From Paludibacter sp. (GTDB lineage Bacteria > Bacteroidota > Bacteroidia > Bacteroidales > Paludibacteraceae), in NCBI GenBank assembly GCA_027450045.1, contig DAIDKM010000002.1:34791-98790 (forward strand): a stretch of DNA of 64,000 nt. Direction: 5' to 3'. Every line of letters starts with the position of its first letter. Position 1 is the first letter of the stretch. This document shows, one piece after another, positions 7,083 to 15,280 of the stretch. The translations under genes and the position numbers were made by a program. A model generated the notes under the pieces. That model made no database searches, was not told the origin of the DNA, and saw only the letters and a program-made list of their open reading frames with translations.

Positions 7083-9704
7083 ATGTTAAAACGCACCATC
7101 TTTACGTTACTTACCTTGTTTGTAAATATAATCGTCTTTGCTCAGGCACAAGATTCTATTCCGGCTGCAAAATCAGACACTGCGAAATTTATTACATCTC
7201 CGGTTATTCGTTACACACAAAACCCCAAGGAATATGAAATCGCAGGAATCAACGTAACCGGTTCTACCACTTATGAGAACTACGTGATTATTGGGTTTTC
7301 GGGATTGACTGTTGGCGAAAAAATCAAGATACCGGGTGATGAGATTACATCCGCAGTCAAACGATTTTGGAAACAAGGCCTTTTTTCGGATGTGAAGATT
7401 TCAGCCTCGAAGGAAGAAGGCGATAAAATATGGCTAACCATTGAGCTGAAACAATTACCACGTATATCGCAAGTCAATTATAACGGCCTCACCAAATCAT
7501 ACGTTGACGATGTTTCGCCTAAAATAGGCATCATAAAAGGCGGTCAAATGACACCTGATTTACGCGACAAAGCAATTGAAGTGATTAAGAAATACTTGTT
7601 AGACAAAGGGTTTCGCTATGCCACAGTAACCGTGGTTGAGAAAGATGATCCAAATCAAAAAGGCATGATGAGTGTCGATATTAACGTAGACAAAGGCCCT
7701 GTTGTTAAAGTAAACAAGATATTTTTAGAAGGAAACAAAGCGCTTACCTTCAATCAAGTTGTTGGTGCAATGAAAAAAACCAACGAACCGCTATTGATTA
7801 ATCTATTTAAAACGAAGAAGTTTGTGGATGCTAATTTTGCAGCCGATAGAAAATTGATTATAAATCGTTACAATGACAAAGGATTTCGCGATGCGTCCAT
7901 CGTTTGGGACAGTGTGGCTCACATAAGTGATAACAAAGTAGATGTTTATATCAAAGTTCATGAAGGTCAACGATACTATATCCGCTCCATTTCCTGGGTT
8001 GGAAATACCATTTATCCATCCGACTATTTAAGTCTGATATTGGGAATTAAACCTGGCGATGTGTACAATGCTAAGTTATTGGATGATCGCTTAAATTCAG
8101 ATGACGATGCTATAGCAAAATTGTACAAAAACAAAGGCTACCTGTTTATGAATGTTGACCCTATCGAAGCAAACACTACCAACGATTCGATTGACTTCGA
8201 AATGCGCATTTATGAAGGGAAACCTGCTACCATCAACAATGTCACCATCAGTGGCAATACCCATGTGTACGAAAATGTTATCCGTCGAGAAATGTTTGTG
8301 CGTCCCGGACAGTTGTACAATGAATCGGATATTACCCGTACCATGCGTCAATTAGCACAAATGGGCAATTTTGAACAGGAAAAACTGATCCCCGATATTC
8401 AACCCAATCCGGATGACGGCACGGTTGATATTGCATGGCCGTTAGTCTCGAAATCGAATGACCAGATTGAATTCTCAGCAGGCTGGGGACAAACAGGAGT
8501 TGTGGGAAGTTTATCCTTAAAGTTCAGCAACTTTGCCATTCAAAATCTTTTCAAACCATCCACGTATCGTTTTGTTCCTGAAGGAGAAGGCCAGACATTC
8601 TCCATCTCGGCACAAACAAATGGAAGTTATTATCAGGCATATAGCGTTAACTTTGTAGAACCTTGGTTAGGAGGAAAACGTCCCAACTCGCTTTCTTTAT
8701 CCGCTTATTACTCCATACAAACCGGCGTAAGTAACAGTTATTCCAATTATATGAATAGCTACTACAATAGTTACGGGAGCAGCATGTACGGAAGTCCATA
8801 CAGCTCAAGTGCCCTGAGTTACCAGGCTGACCCTACAAAATTCATTCACACGTTTGGATTATCTGCCAGTTGGGGGAAACGATTGAAATGGCCGGATGAC
8901 TATTTTCAACTTAATCTTGGTCTTGAATATCAACACTATTCACTCAGCAATTGGGATTATTTCCTTATGAAAAACGGGACTTCAAATGTCGCCAGCTTAA
9001 ATGTGGTATTAAGTCGTAACTCGATTGATAATCCCATTTTCACCAGAACAGGATCTACATTCTCATTATCAGGTCAATTCACTCCACCCTACTCGCTTTT
9101 ATCGCCGAATAAAAATTACTCAAATTTGACGGATGCTCAAGCCTACAAATGGGTGGAATTTTATAAAATCAAATTTGCATCCAAGGGGTTTGTTCCACTT
9201 ACTTCAGGTTCACATCCTTTCGTGCTAATGGCACACGCGGAATATGGCTTTTTGGGATATTACAATAAAAACCTTCAATCACCTTTCGAAACCTTCTATA
9301 TGGGTGGTGACGGAATGACAGGATACACCACATACGGCACTGAAACCATTGGTTTGCGAGGCTATGAAAATGGTTCATTGACACCTATAGCAACCTACAG
9401 AGGTCAAACGGGACAAATGGGATATGTTTATTCACGCATTGGAGCTGAAATACACTACCCTCTCTTGTTAGAACAAACAACCAACATTTATGCCTTGGCA
9501 TTTTTTGATGCGGGAAATTGCTGGAGTTCATTTAATCAATTCAATCCATTCGATTTGAAACGTTCAGCAGGAGTTGGTGTTCGTATATTCCTACCGATGT
9601 TCGGGCTTTTGGGAATTGACTGGGGATATGGATTTGATCCGATTAATGGCAGCAAACAATATAGCGGAAGCCACTTCCACTTTGTTATTGGACAAGAGTT
9701 CTAA
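7083..9704 (+). CDS. bamA: Outer-membrane protein assembly factor BamA
   Basis: BamA is the central subunit of the machine that folds and inserts outer-membrane beta-barrels. The 873-residue protein has a signal peptide ending near FAQAQ (residue 22), then five POTRA-type repeats to about residue 460 (for example YEIAGINVTGSTTYENYVI and INNVTISGNTHVYENVI), then a C-terminal 16-strand barrel. The conserved loop-6 motif is present as LRGYENGS, and the final strands contain GLLGIDWGYGFD with a terminal aromatic pattern ending HFHFVIGQEF. One outer loop near residues 550-580 is strikingly rich in Ser, Tyr, Asn and Gly. Two Skp chaperone genes follow directly, as expected functionally. Confidence 0.97.
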   Translation: MLKRTIFTLLTLFVNIIVFAQAQDSIPAAKSDTAKFITSPVIRYTQNPKEYEIAGINVTGSTTYENYVIIGFSGLTVGEKIKIPGDEITSAVKRFWKQGLFSDVKISASKEEGDKIWLTIELKQLPRISQVNYNGLTKSYVDDVSPKIGIIKGGQMTPDLRDKAIEVIKKYLLDKGFRYATVTVVEKDDPNQKGMMSVDINVDKGPVVKVNKIFLEGNKALTFNQVVGAMKKTNEPLLINLFKTKKFVDANFAADRKLIINRYNDKGFRDASIVWDSVAHISDNKVDVYIKVHEGQRYYIRSISWVGNTIYPSDYLSLILGIKPGDVYNAKLLDDRLNSDDDAIAKLYKNKGYLFMNVDPIEANTTNDSIDFEMRIYEGKPATINNVTISGNTHVYENVIRREMFVRPGQLYNESDITRTMRQLAQMGNFEQEKLIPDIQPNPDDGTVDIAWPLVSKSNDQIEFSAGWGQTGVVGSLSLKFSNFAIQNLFKPSTYRFVPEGEGQTFSISAQTNGSYYQAYSVNFVEPWLGGKRPNSLSLSAYYSIQTGVSNSYSNYMNSYYNSYGSSMYGSPYSSSALSYQADPTKFIHTFGLSASWGKRLKWPDDYFQLNLGLEYQHYSLSNWDYFLMKNGTSNVASLNVVLSRNSIDNPIFTRTGSTFSLSGQFTPPYSLLSPNKNYSNLTDAQAYKWVEFYKIKFASKGFVPLTSGSHPFVLMAHAEYGFLGYYNKNLQSPFETFYMGGDGMTGYTTYGTETIGLRGYENGSLTPIATYRGQTGQMGYVYSRIGAEIHYPLLLEQTTNIYALAFFDAGNCWSSFNQFNPFDLKRSAGVGVRIFLPMFGLLGIDWGYGFDPINGSKQYSGSHFHFVIGQEF

Positions 9705-9722
9705 CGATTAAAGACGTCCGGT

Positions 9723-10250
9723 ATGCAATGCACTGTAAAAAAGATAAGCCTCATATTTTTGCTTTCTGTCGGCTTCTTTGTGGTTGCTCAAGCTCAAAAG
9801 TTTGCATTGGTTGATATGGATTATATCATGAAGCATATACCTGCTTATGAATCAGCGAATGATCAACTAAATCTCCTGTCAAAGAAATGGCAAACAGAAG
9901 TAGATGCAGCCACGCAAAATGCGCAAAACATGCTCAAATCCTATCAAACCGAAGTGGTGTTTTTATCACCTGAGATGAAGACAAAACGAGAAGGCGAGAT
10001 TGCTGCCCAAGAAAAAGTGGTCCAGGATTTGAAGATACACTATTTCGGACCAAACGGGGAACTTTTCAAAAAACGGGAAAGTTTAATTAAACCCATTCAA
10101 GATGAAATTTACAATGCCATTCAATCCATTTCGTCTGATCGCGGCTATCAATTAATACTCGACAAATCATCAGCGCTAAATATCATTTTTTCATCCCCAA
10201 AACTCGATATTAGTGACGATGTATTAGTCAAACTTGGATATTCAAAATAA
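9723..10250 (+). CDS. skp: Periplasmic chaperone Skp/OmpH family, first copy
   Basis: A 175-residue protein with an N-terminal signal peptide ending at VAQAQ, followed by a short strand (KFALVDMDYIMKHIPAYE), a long charged helical hairpin (about residues 50-115) and a return to strands at the C-terminus, the layout of Skp/OmpH. Skp holds unfolded outer-membrane proteins in the periplasm before delivery to BamA. It starts 18 bp after bamA and is followed by a second paralogue, so it probably shares the bamA transcript. Confidence 0.9.
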   Translation: MQCTVKKISLIFLLSVGFFVVAQAQKFALVDMDYIMKHIPAYESANDQLNLLSKKWQTEVDAATQNAQNMLKSYQTEVVFLSPEMKTKREGEIAAQEKVVQDLKIHYFGPNGELFKKRESLIKPIQDEIYNAIQSISSDRGYQLILDKSSALNIIFSSPKLDISDDVLVKLGYSK

Positions 10251-10263
10251 ATACGTACATTTG
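10234..10263 (+). promoter_or_regulatory. Promoter for the second skp gene
   Basis: TTG at 10234-10236, 19 bases, then TACATTTG at 10256-10263. This fits the Bacteroidota sigma factor consensus (TTG, 19-21 nt, TAnnTTTG) closely. It overlaps the end of the first skp gene and lies 35 bp before the ATG at 10299. Confidence 0.7.
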
Positions 10264-10298
10264 TGGCTCAATTTTCAATCATTAAAAATCAACTCGTT

Positions 10299-10865
10299 AT
10301 GTTTAAGAAAATTTTAGTATTGGTTCTGCTTTGTGCACCTCTGACCCTATTTGGACAATACAAATTTGGGCACCTTAACACCCAAGACATCTACAATGCG
10401 ATGCCGGAAAAAGCTACTGTTGAGAAAACGTTGCAAGACCTTGCAAACACCTATCAGACTCAAATAAGCCAAATGCGTGATGAGTACAATCGTCGCGTCA
10501 AAGAGTTTGTTGATAAAAGAGATAGTATGCCCCCTGCAATTCAACAAGCACGCCAAAGTGAAATTGCTGACATGGAACAACGCATCAACACGTTAAATCA
10601 AACAGCTCAAACTGACTTGCAAAAGAAACAACAAGATCTTATTCAACCGATCGTTGACAAGATAAAAAAAGCCATTGATGCAGTAGGACAAGAAGGCGGA
10701 TTTACCTACATTTTTGATCTACAAGTTCCGGCAATTATTTATCATTCAGATCAAAGTATTGATGTAACTTCTTTAGTTCTTAAAAAATTAGGCGTTACTC
10801 CTGGTGCTACAGCTACCCCTGCAGCAACTTCCACCGAAACTCCTGCCAAAAAGAAGACTAAATAA
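10299..10865 (+). CDS. skp: Periplasmic chaperone Skp/OmpH family, second copy
   Basis: The frame extends back to a GTG at 10263, but a promoter occupies that position and the ATG at 10299 gives a clean signal peptide (MFKKILVLVLLCAPLTLFGQ). The protein is then 188 residues. After a short strand (YKFGHLNTQDIYNAMPEK) comes a long coiled region rich in Gln, Lys and Asp, then closing strands (FTYIFDLQVPAIIYHSD). A low-complexity tail rich in Thr, Pro, Ala and Lys is not seen in the first copy. Function as for the first copy. It ends 15 bp before a strong bidirectional terminator that closes the envelope block. Confidence 0.9.
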   Translation: MFKKILVLVLLCAPLTLFGQYKFGHLNTQDIYNAMPEKATVEKTLQDLANTYQTQISQMRDEYNRRVKEFVDKRDSMPPAIQQARQSEIADMEQRINTLNQTAQTDLQKKQQDLIQPIVDKIKKAIDAVGQEGGFTYIFDLQVPAIIYHSDQSIDVTSLVLKKLGVTPGATATPAATSTETPAKKKTK

Positions 10866-10880
10866 TCAATCAGAATACGA

Positions 10881-10920
10881 CATAAAAAAAGCGACGAGAA
10901 ATTTCGTCGCTTTTTTTATG
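10881..10920. terminator. Bidirectional terminator between skp and fumarase
   Basis: A perfect 17-bp stem (10881-10897 with 10904-10920) around a 6-nt loop, with an A tract on the left and a T tract on the right. It serves the second skp gene on the plus strand and the convergent fumarase on the minus strand. Confidence 0.9.
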
Positions 10921-10934
10921 TCCAATGCAAAAAC

Positions 10935-12572
10935 TTACGCTTTGACCATTGGTCGAAGTTGTTTGAAAAAATCATTTCCTTTGTCATCCACCAAAATAAA
11001 AGCAGGGAAATCGACCACTTCAATTTTCCATATAGCCTCCATTCCTAACTCAGGATACTCCAAACATTCAATTTGTTTGATATTTTCCTTTGCCAAAATA
11101 GCAGCAGGACCACCAATAGAACCTAGATAAAAACCACCATGCTTCTTACAAGCATCCGTAACTTCCTGACTGCGATTCCCTTTTGCAATCATAATCATAC
11201 TGGCTCCATTATTTTGAAATAAATCGACATAACCATCCATCCGACCCGCGGTTGTTGGACCCATAGAACCACAAGCCATTCCTTCAGGTGTTTTAGCTGG
11301 TCCGGCATAATAAACAGGATGTTCTTTGAGATATTGAGGTAACTCCTCTCCCCGATCCAAACGTTCTTTTAGTTTTGCATGGGCAATGTCGCGTGCAACC
11401 ACAATTGTTCCGGTTAACGATAGAAATGTAGCCACAGGATAGCGGGTAAGTTCAGCCAATACCTCCTTCATCGGGCGATTCAGGTTAATTGGAATTCCCT
11501 GTAAACGGCCTTTTCCACTACGAAAAGCTGCTGGGATCAAACGACCAGGATTAGCATCCAACTGTTCTAACCAAACTCCATCCTTATTGATTTTGGCTTT
11601 TACATTTCGATCGGCGCTACACGAAACTCCCATTCCTACCGGGCATGAGGCTCCATGCCGAGGCAACCGGATAACCCGAATATCGTGTGCATAATATTTT
11701 CCGCCAAATTGCGCGCCTAAACCAAGACGTTGCGCGGCTTGCAATAATTTTCCTTCCATCTCGATATCTCTAAAGGCCTGACCATACTCGTTTCCATGAG
11801 TTGGCAATGTATCATAATATTTCGCCGAAGCGAGCTTTACTGTTTTCAAACACGTTTCAGCTGAAGTTCCACCGATGACAAAAGCAATATGATAAGGAGG
11901 ACAAGCTGCCGTTCCCAACGTTTTCATTTTTTCAATCAGGAAATTCTCTAACGTCGCAGGATTCAACAACGCTTTCGTCTCCTGATACAGATAGGTTTTG
12001 TTGGCCGAACCGCCACCTTTGGCTATGAATAAAAAAGAATATTCCATACCTTTCGTGGCGTATATATCAATTTGAGCAGGCAAGTTACAACCACTATTTT
12101 GCTCTGTGTACATATCCAATGCTACGGTCTGAGAATAACGAAGATTCTCGTTGGTGTATGTTTCGTAAATTCCTTTCGATAAAACCTCTTCATCTTTACA
12201 ACCCGTCCATACTTGCTGTCCTTTTTTGGCAACCACAATGGCTGTACCTGTATCCTGACAAAACGGAAGTTGTCCCTCGGCAGAAACTTCAGCATTCAGC
12301 AACATAGTCAATGCCACTGCTCGATCGTTTGGGCTTGCCTCTGGATCATCTAAAATAGCGCCCACTTGTTCGTTGTGAGCAGGTCGGAGTTTAAAGGAAA
12401 CCTCACGCAATGCAGTTCTTGACAATAAAGTAAGCGCTTCGGGATCCACTTTGAGCATTTCGTGACCATCGAAACTGGCTACCGAAACGTGCTCTTTCGT
12501 AAGCAACGTATATTGGGTTTTGTCTTCACCCAAGGGGAATGGTTCTTGGTAGTAAAAAATTGGAGTTGACAT
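10935..12572 (-). CDS. fumA: Class I (iron-sulfur) fumarate hydratase
   Basis: This enzyme interconverts fumarate and malate in the TCA cycle or its reductive branch. The 545-residue protein carries the alpha and beta regions in one chain, like E. coli FumA/FumB. The three cluster cysteines fall at C105 (PFCQDTG), C224 (TAACPPYH) and C318 (GMGVSC), the same numbers as in E. coli FumA. The conserved PHxG-like [13 protein letters not shown] block and [17 protein letters not shown] are present. Class I fumarases are oxygen-sensitive, in keeping with an anaerobic or microaerobic lifestyle. It is transcribed convergently with skp, with its own likely promoter box upstream. Confidence 0.96.
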   Translation of the reverse strand: MSTPIFYYQEPFPLGEDKTQYTLLTKEHVSVASFDGHEMLKVDPEALTLLSRTALREVSFKLRPAHNEQVGAILDDPEASPNDRAVALTMLLNAEVSAEGQLPFCQDTGTAIVVAKKGQQVWTGCKDEEVLSKGIYETYTNENLRYSQTVALDMYTEQNSGCNLPAQIDIYATKGMEYSFLFIAKGGGSANKTYLYQETKALLNPATLENFLIEKMKTLGTAACPPYHIAFVIGGTSAETCLKTVKLASAKYYDTLPTHGNEYGQAFRDIEMEGKLLQAAQRLGLGAQFGGKYYAHDIRVIRLPRHGASCPVGMGVSCSADRNVKAKINKDGVWLEQLDANPGRLIPAAFRSGKGRLQGIPINLNRPMKEVLAELTRYPVATFLSLTGTIVVARDIAHAKLKERLDRGEELPQYLKEHPVYYAGPAKTPEGMACGSMGPTTAGRMDGYVDLFQNNGASMIMIAKGNRSQEVTDACKKHGGFYLGSIGGPAAILAKENIKQIECLEYPELGMEAIWKIEVVDFPAFILVDDKGNDFFKQLRPMVKA

Positions 12573-12637
12573 AATAATTTGTTATATAATTATTTAGTAT
12601 GATATAAATACAGAATAACGAATGATTTTCAATCGTT

Positions 12638-12645
12638 CAAAGGTA
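12638..12645 (-). promoter_or_regulatory. Putative -7 box for fumarase
   Basis: The minus strand reads TACCTTTG, 65 bp upstream of the fumarase ATG. A -33 element at proper spacing is not evident. A second candidate, TATATTTG, lies at 12722-12729. Confidence 0.4.
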
Positions 12646-12760
12646 GAAAACTTTTGCCATAAAGTCTTTCATTAAAGAAATAAATATTCAATCAAGCCTT
12701 TGTGATAATTCACCTAATATGCAAATATACTTAATTATGCATGAAAATGGCATTTCACTT

Positions 12761-12790
12761 TTGGAATTATCCAAAAACAGCATATCTTTG
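12761..12790 (+). promoter_or_regulatory. Promoter of the ABC transporter operon
   Basis: TTG at 12761-12763 (within CTTTTGG), 19 bases, then TATCTTTG at 12783-12790. The fit to the phylum consensus is close. The expected start point falls next to the dyad at 12795-12812. Confidence 0.7.
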
Positions 12791-12794
12791 CACT

Positions 12795-12812
12795 GTATTA
12801 ATATCGTAATAC
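12795..12812. promoter_or_regulatory. Candidate operator for the GntR (YtrA-type) regulator
   Basis: GTATTA, six bases, TAATAC forms an 18-bp perfect dyad starting four bases after the -7 box, and a further TAATAC half-site follows at 12815-12820. The position over the transcription start suits a repressor. The gene cluster encodes a YtrA-type GntR protein at 14517; linking it to this site is inference. Confidence 0.5.
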
Positions 12813-12828
12813 ACTAATACTACAAAAT

Positions 12829-13656
12829 ATGATTGATTTACAACACATGTCCTTTTGGTATAAAGAGAAAGTGAAGGTTTTTGATACTTTGTCGATGAGT
12901 ATGGAGGCGGGAAATATCTATGGTCTGTTAGGAGAGAACGGAGTGGGAAAAACAACTCTTCTGCGTATAATGGGTGGGTTACTTTTCCCAAAAACAGGTA
13001 GTTGTTCTGTTATGGGATACGTACCGGGGAAAAGACATCCCAGTTTTTTATCGAAAGTGTTTTATATTCCCGAGGAATTTGTGGCACCACATCAAAAAGC
13101 GGATACTTTTGCACAAAATATAGGCCCGTTTTATCCTAATTTCGATTATAATCAGTATATGGTCTTAATGCAGGAGTTTGATGTAGATGGTAAACGCAAT
13201 TTTAACGAAATGTCTTTTGGACAGAAAAAGAAGACAATGATTTCACTCGCATTATCCACCAATACAGAACTTTTATTGCTTGACGAACCCACCAACGGAT
13301 TGGATATTCCATCGAAGACAATATTTAGACGAGTAGTGGCAAGGGCTGCTGATGCTTCGAAGTGCATAGTTATCTCCACGCACCAGGTAAGAGACCTTGA
13401 ATTTTTGATTGATCCTATTGTAATTCTCGAAAGAAACAATTTATTGCTTAACCAATCGGTGGCAGCAATCACTCAAAAGCTAAAATTTGATGTAGTACCG
13501 AAAGTACCTGTAGATGCCCTATATTCCGAAGAGATGATGGGAGGATTTGGCGTAGTAGTGCCCAACACGGATGGAGAAGAAAGCAAAGTGAATATTGAGC
13601 TTTTATTCAACGCTGCAATTTCAAATCGCGCCCGCTTTGCTGAATGGTTTAAGTAA
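12829..13656 (+). CDS. ABC transporter ATP-binding protein
   Basis: A 275-residue cytoplasmic ATPase. Walker A is GENGVGKT (residues 35-42), the signature is MSFGQKKK at 128-135 in place of LSGGQ, Walker B is LLLLDEP (148-154) and the switch histidine is H185 in ISTHQ. The C-terminal 70 residues are a family-specific extension. The substrate is unknown. It is followed by a predicted permease with a 105-bp gap and then a GntR regulator, the common arrangement for YtrA-controlled ABC exporters. The promoter and candidate operator lie just upstream. Confidence 0.92.
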   Translation: MIDLQHMSFWYKEKVKVFDTLSMSMEAGNIYGLLGENGVGKTTLLRIMGGLLFPKTGSCSVMGYVPGKRHPSFLSKVFYIPEEFVAPHQKADTFAQNIGPFYPNFDYNQYMVLMQEFDVDGKRNFNEMSFGQKKKTMISLALSTNTELLLLDEPTNGLDIPSKTIFRRVVARAADASKCIVISTHQVRDLEFLIDPIVILERNNLLLNQSVAAITQKLKFDVVPKVPVDALYSEEMMGGFGVVVPNTDGEESKVNIELLFNAAISNRARFAEWFK

Positions 13657-13761
13657 ACTAATAGCCCGAAGTATTATTATGAAACGAGCAGGCATTCACC
13701 AAAGTTGACAAAAGTAAATTATGCGAGTTCCATACACCTTAAACAAATAAAACATTTTCGT

Positions 13762-14472
13762 ATGAATGAAATATTTAATCTGAAACGATTTTTGATGGTT
13801 GTGAAAGCTGAAACATGTTCTTTTCGCAAGCATTACTTCTTTTTTGTGATCTTCGCAGCTGCTTATGCTGTTACCGTTTTTTTAATCGGACGCAGTAGTT
13901 TTAAACCGGAAGGCTTTGCCCCATTAGGAATTATTCTTATTATCATTACTCCTTTTATATTATATAAGGATGTGTATCATAAGATTAGGGGTGTAAATTA
14001 CACCATGCTCCCGGCTTCTAATGTTGAAAAATGGATAGCTTTCTGGGCACAATGTGTGGTATTCGTACCATTAATTATTGGCGCTTCATGGCTTTTCTTG
14101 CAGGGGTTAGAATTCATCCTGTTTCATGTGCCCATCGATCTTAACTCTGATTGGAGACAGATTCGAAAAGTCATCGTTGGTATTTACGGGTTGCAATCAA
14201 TTGCCATGATGGGTGTGATGTCCTTCAGTCGATTAAAAGTACTTAAAACATTTGGATTTCTTTTTCTTATCCAAGTGATCACGCTAATAATCAGTAGTTT
14301 TTTTGTTCATCAGTTCAATTTTGAAGATATAATCCTTCAATCTAAGATTTCAAATTTTGATATAAATCATTCGTGGTGGTTTATGGATTATATGAAAGCA
14401 GTGATTTATATCGTATTCCCGCTCGGATTATGGCTTACATCATTTTTCAAATTGCAAGAACAGGAATTATAA
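13762..14472 (+). CDS. ABC transporter permease-like membrane protein
   Basis: The frame opens at 13705, but the ATG at 13762 (MNEIFNLKRFLMVVK) looks like the real start and leaves 236 residues. About six hydrophobic segments are visible, for example FFFVIFAAAYAVTVFLI, APLGIILIIITPFILY, CVVFVPLIIGASWLFL, FGFLFLIQVITLIISSFF and AVIYIVFPLGLWLTSF. It has no large soluble domain. Position directly after the ATPase gene supports a role as its membrane partner. I cannot assign a named family. Confidence 0.8.
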   Translation: MNEIFNLKRFLMVVKAETCSFRKHYFFFVIFAAAYAVTVFLIGRSSFKPEGFAPLGIILIIITPFILYKDVYHKIRGVNYTMLPASNVEKWIAFWAQCVVFVPLIIGASWLFLQGLEFILFHVPIDLNSDWRQIRKVIVGIYGLQSIAMMGVMSFSRLKVLKTFGFLFLIQVITLIISSFFVHQFNFEDIILQSKISNFDINHSWWFMDYMKAVIYIVFPLGLWLTSFFKLQEQEL

Positions 14473-14516
14473 AGGAATGACACGTACTGTTGTTCACTAA
14501 CTAAAAAATATCTACA

Positions 14517-14879
14517 ATGGAATTCAATAATAACAAGCCCATTTATCTGCAAATTGCAGACTACGTGTTTGACAAGATACTTTCCGGCGAGTGGACCGCC
14601 GGTGAACGTATTCCTTCCGTACGGGAGTTGGGCGCTAATTTACAAGTCAATCCGAACACAGTGGTACGTACTTTCGATTTCTTACAAGGAGAATCGATTA
14701 TTTTCAATAAAAGAGGGATCGGATACTTTGTTGCCGAAGAAGCATTGCAACGAATAGTCAAGCTCAATCGTGCGAAATTCTTTAGTAGCCAATTACCATC
14801 TATGTTCAAAACAATGAATGCGTTGGGCATCTCGTGTACCGAGATATTAACTCAATATGAAGATTTTATCAAACAATAG
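14517..14879 (+). CDS. GntR-family transcriptional regulator, YtrA subfamily
   Basis: A 120-residue protein with an N-terminal winged helix of GntR type: PIYLQIADYVFDKILSGEW, then GERIPSVRELGANLQVNPNTVVRTFDFLQ (recognition helix) and the wing KRGIGYFV. Only about 50 residues follow, which is the short helical dimerisation tail of the YtrA subfamily rather than a ligand-binding domain. YtrA-type proteins usually repress the ABC operon that encodes them. A matching dyad sits over the operon promoter at 12795-12812. Confidence 0.93.
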   Translation: MEFNNNKPIYLQIADYVFDKILSGEWTAGERIPSVRELGANLQVNPNTVVRTFDFLQGESIIFNKRGIGYFVAEEALQRIVKLNRAKFFSSQLPSMFKTMNALGISCTEILTQYEDFIKQ

Positions 14880-14936
14880 TAATTATCATGGGGATTCAAG
14901 AAATCGCTTTTGAAAAAACCCTCAACCCATACCATT

Positions 14937-15167
14937 ATGAAAAAACGGAGTAATATTACTTTAATCATCCTGGCAATGCTACTTTTGAGTATTCCAGTAG
15001 TGGGTATCGTTGCCTTACGTAATGCGATAAATAATCCCAAAGGGATTCAGTTAGACGAACACATACGGATTGTACAAACAAGTGAAAAACAGTCTGACAC
15101 TTCAAAGGTCAAGGTTACCTTAGGAGCCAATAGCGATAAAGGCATCGAAATCAACATAACCCAATAG
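14937..15167 (+). CDS. Small membrane-anchored hypothetical protein
   Basis: From the ATG at 14937 (MKKRSNITLIILAML) the product has 76 residues; the frame upstream to 14910 would need a TTG start. A single hydrophobic segment (ITLIILAMLLLSIPVVGIVAL) follows a basic N-terminus, so it is either anchored in the inner membrane or exported. The short soluble part ends in alternating polar and hydrophobic residues (KVKVTLGAN, GIEINITQ), suggesting beta structure. It lies between the GntR gene and the large outer-membrane receptor in a compact same-strand cluster. Family unknown. Confidence 0.6.
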   Translation: MKKRSNITLIILAMLLLSIPVVGIVALRNAINNPKGIQLDEHIRIVQTSEKQSDTSKVKVTLGANSDKGIEINITQ

Positions 15168-15280
15168 GCTACTTACCAAATTATTCACGAATGACATTCA
15201 TCTGTTACAAGCTTATTTTCAAGATAAAGAGCATTGTAACAGGAGAGGTCGTTTATTTATTAATACATAAATTATTTCAG

